Shown here: piece after piece, positions 58,233-64,000 of the stretch | Numbering within the stretch: the stretch's first letter is position 1 | Layout of the letters: each line of letters opens with the position of its first letter | Source: Paralithodes platypus | Lineage: Eukaryota; Arthropoda; Malacostraca; Decapoda; Lithodidae | Direction: 5' to 3' | DNA length: 64,000 nt | NCBI GenBank assembly: GCA_032716605.1 | Contig: CM064572.1 | Coordinates: 39,251,777-39,315,776, forward strand | Notes under the pieces: generated by a model | Seen by the model: the letters and a program-made list of their open reading frames with translations, nothing else | What the model was told of the DNA's origin: nothing | The model's database searches: none | Translations under genes and position numbers: made by a program

Positions 58233-59500
58233 TGTTACGTCCTGGGATATATAAACACTGGGCTCTTTCTATTGGACTAGGTATGCGGCAACAAGCAACA
58301 ACGGAAAACGCTAGATCCCACCCTTATCTATAAACCCAGGCAACAAACCACCCTAAACCGTCAAGAGTCCTGCCTGGACAACAAGGTATCCTATGACTCG
58401 GTTATAGGGTGCACGCACTATAGACTGCTGATAGTCAAGCAGGCTATATAAAAGATCACACAATTAAGTTGACTTAAAGCTTCAAGGAAAAGATAGATAA
58501 CGGAATTAAATTGCAGAAACAATTTAATAACAAACTAGAAGAAAGTACATTTAACGTTACGTTAATTAATACAACTAATCACTCCTGCGTGAAAGAAGGT
58601 GAAAGCAAACAGTCCTTAAAACATCGTACAGGTAGACAAGATGCAGGTTTCTAAACTGCATGCGGCTACTGTAGGATCTGATGCTTAGCAAAGAAAGTAA
58701 GTTACGGATTTAGAGAACTCTTAACTCATAAGCAGGAATAAATACTAGTGATAGGCCATACAGTGTATAATGGCATAGGTATAATTAAATAAAGGCAGCA
58801 ACTCGCAACATAACCACATACAGGTGTGTTTCTCACAAGCAGGCAAGCCTGCTCGGACAGAGTCTCTAAGCCACACCCCGATTCACAATGCTCACAAACA
58901 CGGTAAACTGTGGCACAATAACAAGCATACAGATATAATAAACCGCTAGCTGTTAATCTGCCAGGTGGCAGAGGTCTAGCCGGAAGGATATAGGTTTCGG
59001 ATACTCGGGCTGAGCCACCTGCTCTAGCCTAGGGACGTTCCCAAGTCTGTGCGCCTAATTACTCTAATTGAAAGGGTGCTCTCTTGAGAGACTCAGATCC
59101 CAAGTATCTGACTCTCTCCTGGCGACCCTAGAACAAACGCAAGACGTGCTAGCGCAGTGCTGAGTGGACTAGGCAAGGGCCCTCACACAACACAACACTA
59201 GACACACAGGCACACAGACAAGAAAATGCCCCCCACACTCCCACGGGTATCCTAGTAAAGTCGTGCAGGTCCACAGGACTCGCACCAGCAGACTTCACTT
59301 AAAGGATCGCAAAAAACCTCCCCTCCGGTCTAGCCCCTGCTCACCTGCCACAAGAACACACTAGCAAGCATGAAACCACCAAATATGAGACAACAAAAAA
59401 GCTTCCTAGGTCTCATTAACAATTATATCTCTGCATAAGGCCCAAAATCCTATCTAGTTATCTGAGAGCTCGTCGTTAATACAATAATAGATATAAGGTC
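58233..59500 (-). repeat. LTR-B, minus strand, 3' portion
   Basis: In reverse, it ends CCAGGACGTAACA at 58233. Blocks match the later part of the element 1 LTR: CCGAGTCATAGGATACC, TTGTCCAGGCA, ACGTTAATTAA and GAGCTCTCAGATAACT. Its first ~500 bp are missing because element 2 inserted at 59501. Confidence 0.75.
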
Positions 59501-61357
59501 TGTTACGACCTGGCACTCGGGTACACAAGGGCTCTCAATCAGGACTCTAATACGGCTCGCTGCCACAACGGAAACACACGATCCCAACCCCTGAGTACTG
59601 CCAGCCGAACAAAAAACACCAATACCCTCCAGAGTTCAATCTGCTATAACGGGGTATACAAGAACTCGGTACTAGTGTTCAACAACAGACTAATAAAGAG
59701 ACAGGAATTCTCTAGTCTGGTCAACAATCAAACAAAGAAGTAAGAAACAACAACACCAAAGAATAGTGTTGGCCGAAGCCGAAGTAATCCACCCTTGACT
59801 AAGAACTTAAGAAGTCCTCCACCCTCTACTTCGGATCGGCACTATTACGTTACGTTAATTAATAGTCCTTAAGCATCGAGCAAGGAATCTTCTGAAAAAA
59901 GTTAGATGCTTCTCGGATGCTCGTAAGAAGTACGTATCGGATTTTGAACAGTAATTCAATAAGAAAAACACTGGCAATTAAATACTATTACAGGTTTAAA
60001 TTGGCATAAGAATAATTAAAAGAATATGCAATAGTAAATGGCAAACATTAAAAAGAAGTACTCCGCAAATGCAACGGCAATAGCCTACTCGGATTGTGCT
60101 CGTGGGCCACTAATCACTAAAGTAGCCAAGCTTGCAACACATGAAATCAATAGTGCATAAACAATATCATACATAAGGAAAGCTTCAATACTATTCTGTA
60201 TCTACTAATCGAGTAAAGTCTAGCTGGGGTACTGTGGGCAAAAGGTAGCAGTGACTGAGCAAAAACGGCTCGTAGCCTAGCGAAGTCCTCACAACTGTTT
60301 AAAGTATTACGTTAACACTAACAAGTGCACTTTGAGAAATCCAGATCCCTTGTATCTGGTTTTCTCCCGGCTCCTTGACAAAGTAAAAACAAGCTGTTAA
60401 TAAAATACAGGGTGGTTAGGCTCTTGCCCTCACGCACTGTAAATTATTAACTCAACACAGTCAGCCGCGAAGACAACCTAGGCTTCACTGAACCGAAACG
60501 AGTATGCAGGTTTATCGCTTAACCACTGCATCAAACAACAACTCGTAACACAGAAAAGCCTTACCCCAGTCTAGCATTACCTAGACTAGCAGAAACCAGG
60601 AATAATAATAACACACAGGGAAATGCATAGACAAGTGCAACAAACATAAATCAATCCTATTCTAAGTTAACCCTTCCAAAATAGGCTATCTAATAGGCAT
60701 GTATCTCATGAGAACTCAAGCGATAATACGTTGGCTGACTAGCTCTGCACCAACGGGACCATGGAAGTTAAAAAGGGTAGGGAAAAGAGGAGATAAGAAT
60801 GTAAGGTAGTAGAGAAAGTTCACATCAGTCAGAAGAATATATATAGTTAGCAAGGGAAATGAGAAGTCGCTCTGCCTAATGAGTTCTGATCAAAAAATGG
60901 CTAGACTTCCCTTTTTATACTCGGCCCTCTAGTGAGCCCAACGTGAACTACTAAGGACCGCCCACTGACAATCATTACGTAATTTCTCTCTCTCCTCTGG
61001 GATAGACAAAGGCTTTCCTAGCACTGAGGGGAGGGGGGAGGGGGGGGGGAGTGCTAGTGAGTTAGGCCCACCTCCCGCATGGCGCACCCACTGACCCCCA
61101 ACTGTGGCTGCCGCTTCTCCCATCATTACAAATAAGTTTTACACACAATACTTATAACTAATGATATAAAATAGAACTCGTTGACTCAGATGAAAACAAA
61201 ATACATATTCATATTACTTATAGTACAACGGCTCACATGAACTAAGTTAGGAAACTCTACATAGACTACAGCCAAAGTTCCTGCCCTGACGATCCTAGCG
61301 AGAGTGGGGCATGACTAGGCGTTCTGTACAGCATGCTCACACTGGACATGCGTCACA
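59501..61357 (-). repeat. 3' LTR of element 2 (minus strand)
   Basis: In reverse, starts TGTGACGCATGTCC at 61357 and ends CAGGTCGTAACA at 59501, 1857 bp. Terminal TG...CA and the end motif CGTAACA match element 1. A TATA box is visible at 60913-60919. The partner 5' LTR is beyond the right edge. Confidence 0.85.
60913..60919 (-). promoter_or_regulatory. TATA box in the element 2 LTR
   Basis: The minus strand reads CGAGTATAAAAAGGG about 440 bp into the LTR, a strong TATA consensus in a plausible U3 position. Not tested. Confidence 0.5.
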
Positions 61358-61368
61358 CCTCCCCCAAG
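61358..61368 (-). other. Element 2 polypurine tract
   Basis: The minus strand reads CTTGGGGGAGG immediately before the 3' LTR start. Confidence 0.7.
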
Positions 61369-61760
61369 ATTTTACTTGCTCAACCCTGAGCTAAAATCTG
61401 ACAAACACAGAACCCCATCAAGCCCCTCACACCCAGCGACCCAGCGACCGCATGGCACTAAAACAAAGCTGAGTTTATCACCAAAACGCATCTTATTATT
61501 AACCAAAAATTCACATTTTATAACTCCTCCCAACAATAGCAAAAAGACACAATATCATGCTCCCAGAGCGAGCTTACAGCAGCTCAGCCGTTTGATAGTT
61601 TGTGGACTACTCAAACTCTATAGGCTATGACAAACTTATACGATTACCTATATCAAAAGAAAGAGTTTTTATATGATTTTTATATTTTAATATGTTTTTC
61701 CCGGCTGCACTATAAGGGCAGCCTATTTTCCTCCACTCAAACCCACACACCTGTGATAGC
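61369..61760 (-). other. Element 2 3' untranslated region
   Basis: Lies between the RNase H stop and the polypurine tract; no coding signal. Confidence 0.6.
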
Positions 61761-64000
61761 CTACGACTGATCATCCACCCTTGATAAACAATCCGCGATC
61801 ACATTGTCACATCCAGCAATATGACGGATGTCCAGGTTATACTCCTGCAACATCAAAGACCACCTGGTCAGTCTCATATTGTGATTGTGAAATTGATTCA
61901 GGAATCTCAAAGGGTGATGATCAGTGTAGATAACCACGACTGGGCCATAGGCTGGAACATACACCTCGAAGTGCCTGAGCGACAGCACAATCGCCAGTAA
62001 TTCCTTTTCTATTGTAGAATAGTTCTTTTGTGCAGCATTGAACTTCTTAGAAAAGAAACTTACTGGGTGTTCCACACCTTCATTGTCTGTCTGTAGCAAG
62101 ACGGCACCAGCCCCTACACCACTAGCATCTGTTGCCAGCTGAAAAGGCCTGTTAAAGTCTGGGGCCCTGAGTATCGGGTGAGTACATAGCAAATGTTTCA
62201 CCAAAGTGAAAGCCTTTTCACACTCAGGTGCCCACAAAAACTTTTTGTCTTTAGATAACAAATCTGTGAGAGGTGCCAACACCGTTGAGTAACCTTTTAT
62301 GAAGCGTCTGTAGTAGCCTATCATACCCAAGAATCTCATAATCTGCTTCTTGGTTGTTGGGTGCGGAAATTTATTGATAGCCTGTACCTTGTTCTGAGGA
62401 GGGCACACCTGTCCCCTTCCCACTACAAACCCAAGGTACTGCACAGTGGCTTTTTACGAAGTCACACTTTGCCAAATTTACTACCAGACCTGCTTCACTA
62501 AGTTTCCGGAACAAGGTCTCAAGGTGCTCACAATGGCTCTCAAAGTCGTCATCATAAATGATTACATCGTCCAAATATACGGTGCAATTTGGAATGTCCT
62601 TTACAATTTCATTCATCAGGTTCTGAAACGTTGCTGGTGCATTCTTAAGCCCGTAAGGCATAACATTGCACCGGTAGGTACTCCCGTCCACAACAAAACC
62701 ACATACCTCTTTAGCACGCTCGGACAAAGGTACTTGCCAGTAACCTTTTACTAAATCTACTTTAGACAAAAAACGAGCATTACCAATTTTGTCAACACTA
62801 TCATCAACCCGAGGAAGAGGATATGGGTTAGTTGGAGTCAAACCGTTTAACCTACGGAAATCAATACAAAAGCGTACCTTGCCATCTGGCTTAGGCTGCA
62901 GTGTTACAGGGGAAGTCCACTTAACTGTGCCTTTCTCTATCAACCCTCTACCGAGCATATACTCCAACTCATCCCTCAGAGCTGGTAGTTTTATGGGGGG
63001 CACACGGTACGGGATTGACTTAAAGGGTAGATGGTCCCCCACGTCAACATCATGCATAGCCTGAGTAGTGAGGCCTGGGTGTTCAGCAAATACAGTGGGG
63101 TATGAACCGAACAACTGACGGATAGCATCAAACTGCGGCTCAGGCAAATGAGCTATAGCCTCGTCATCCCTTAGGCTCGAGTTCCCCGCCCACTGATCCG
63201 CTGAAACATGTTGATCCCAGCTATCCTCCTCTGAAGCTTGACTGTCCCCCTCTCCTTCTCCACCACGGCCGCAACAAGCCAACACAGGGACAGTGAGAGG
63301 CTCAGAGGGGCGCCTCACATACTCTTTAATAAGGTTCACGTGACATAACTGGTTCTTTTTCCTCCTGTCTGGAGTGGCAACAAGGTAATCTAAGTCTGAA
63401 ATTTTTTCTACAATTTTATAAGGTCCAGTGTACTTCGCAGAGAGGGGGTTACCAACCAAAGGCAACAAAATTAATACCTCTTGTCCTACAGTGAACTTCC
63501 GGAGCCTCACTTTGCGATCATACCTGTCCTTCATCAAAGCTTGTGATTCTGTCAAATTTCTACCTGCCATCTCCAGACTCTTAAGCATGCGCTCACGGCT
63601 TTCAAGCACATACTTTAATAATGGACAAGGCTGCACAGTCCCCTCCCAAATTTCTTTCAGCATGTTAAGGGGGCCCCTGACACGGTGTCCAAAAATCAGC
63701 TCGTTTGGACTAAATCCCAGGCTCTCACCAGGTACCTCCCGAGCAGCAAACAGCACATAAGGCAATCCAAGATCCCAATCCATACCGTTGTCAGCACAAT
63801 AACACCTGAGCATGCTTTTAAGTGTAGCATGCCACCGCTCAAGCACCCCTTGACTCTCAGGGTGATACGCTGACGATACTACTGCTCGTATCCCATGCTG
63901 TTGCATTGTTTGCTTGAACATGTTGGAGGTGAAATTAGATCCCTGATCAGACTGAATCTCCTCCGGGTACCCGTACCTTGAGAAGTACCACAACAAGTTA
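61761..64000 (-). pseudogene. Element 2 pol: integrase, RT and RNase H in that order (partial, one frameshift)
   Basis: One minus-strand frame is open from the window edge to about 62445. It starts inside the integrase core (VQSDQGSNF-like Asp at residue 17 and Glu at 53, the D35E spacing), then the GPY/F module (KYTGPYKIVEKI), a linker (~110 residues), and RT. The RT has FCIDFRRLNGLTP, LSKVDLVKGYWQVPL, MPYGLKNAPATFQNLMNEI and YLDDVIIYDDD (catalytic Asp pair, about residues 474-477). Near 62445 the frame shifts by one base. The next frame gives the RT thumb, the LGMIGYYRRFIKGYS connection and RNase H with Asp106 (TDASGVGAGAV), Glu148 (IEKELLAI) and Asp175 (YTDHHPL), stopping at 61761. No LTR lies between integrase and RT, so this order is genuine. 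Apart from the shift, all visible catalytic residues are kept. The 5' half (gag, protease, integrase start) is off-window. Confidence 0.92.

Overview
This window looks like animal genomic DNA, most likely from an arthropod and probably a decapod crustacean. That is an inference from three things: very dense long (GA)n, (TA)n, (GT)n and (CT)n microsatellites, AT-rich intergenic sequence, and the set of mobile elements present (RTE, jockey/CR1-like and RNase H-bearing LINEs, piggyBac, Tc1 remnants, Ty3/gypsy, tRNA-derived SINEs). I find no host gene I can defend, no rRNA and no functional tRNA. Nearly every coding region belongs to a transposable element, and almost all are broken.

Layout. 1-1060 holds a degenerate ~150 bp repeat. 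1763-3069 (-) is the RNase H end of a LINE. 3.07-4.9 kb is microsatellite and an ~18-20 bp minisatellite. A SINE lies at 6.25-6.74 kb. A complete but internally deleted Ty3/gypsy-type element lies at 8540-16521, with two 1.69 kb LTRs and a 5 bp target duplication. 16.5-25.4 kb is repeats, with an RTE LINE tail at 19.68-20.12 kb. At 25.39-30.90 kb a jockey/CR1-like LINE has inserted into a ~296 bp tandem repeat, and a 4.1 kb piggyBac element (26782-30876) has inserted into the LINE tail.

31-47 kb is a graveyard of TTAA-flanked and TA-flanked MITEs, a second copy of the same LINE tail, and four striking minisatellites: 24 bp units at 36.5-38.1 kb, a GT-rich array at 40.4-41.1 kb, 59 bp units at 41.4-41.9 kb and 50 bp units at 46.2-46.8 kb. 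47.47-51.67 kb is bounded by ~340 bp inverted repeats and contains a second SINE copy, a palindromic SINE split by a TTAA element, a Tc1-like fossil and a 33 bp-arm hairpin. 55.9-56.3 kb is a 177 bp-arm near-perfect palindrome of the same SINE. 57.2-64.0 kb is a stack of three related LTR elements, the youngest (-) carrying integrase, reverse transcriptase and RNase H, running off the right edge.

The most interesting result is the domain order in the LTR elements. Integrase lies upstream of reverse transcriptase in one continuous reading frame (61761-64000, -), and the independent element at 8.5-16.5 kb has the same order. Ordinary Ty3/gypsy elements have RT-RNase H-integrase. The copia-like order with gypsy-type domains is known from the Gmr1 group of deuterostome elements, so a Gmr1-like lineage in a probable arthropod deserves a close look. 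The second candidate is a SINE family that twice appears as head-to-head palindromes, suggesting a snap-back mode of retroposition or an assembly artefact.
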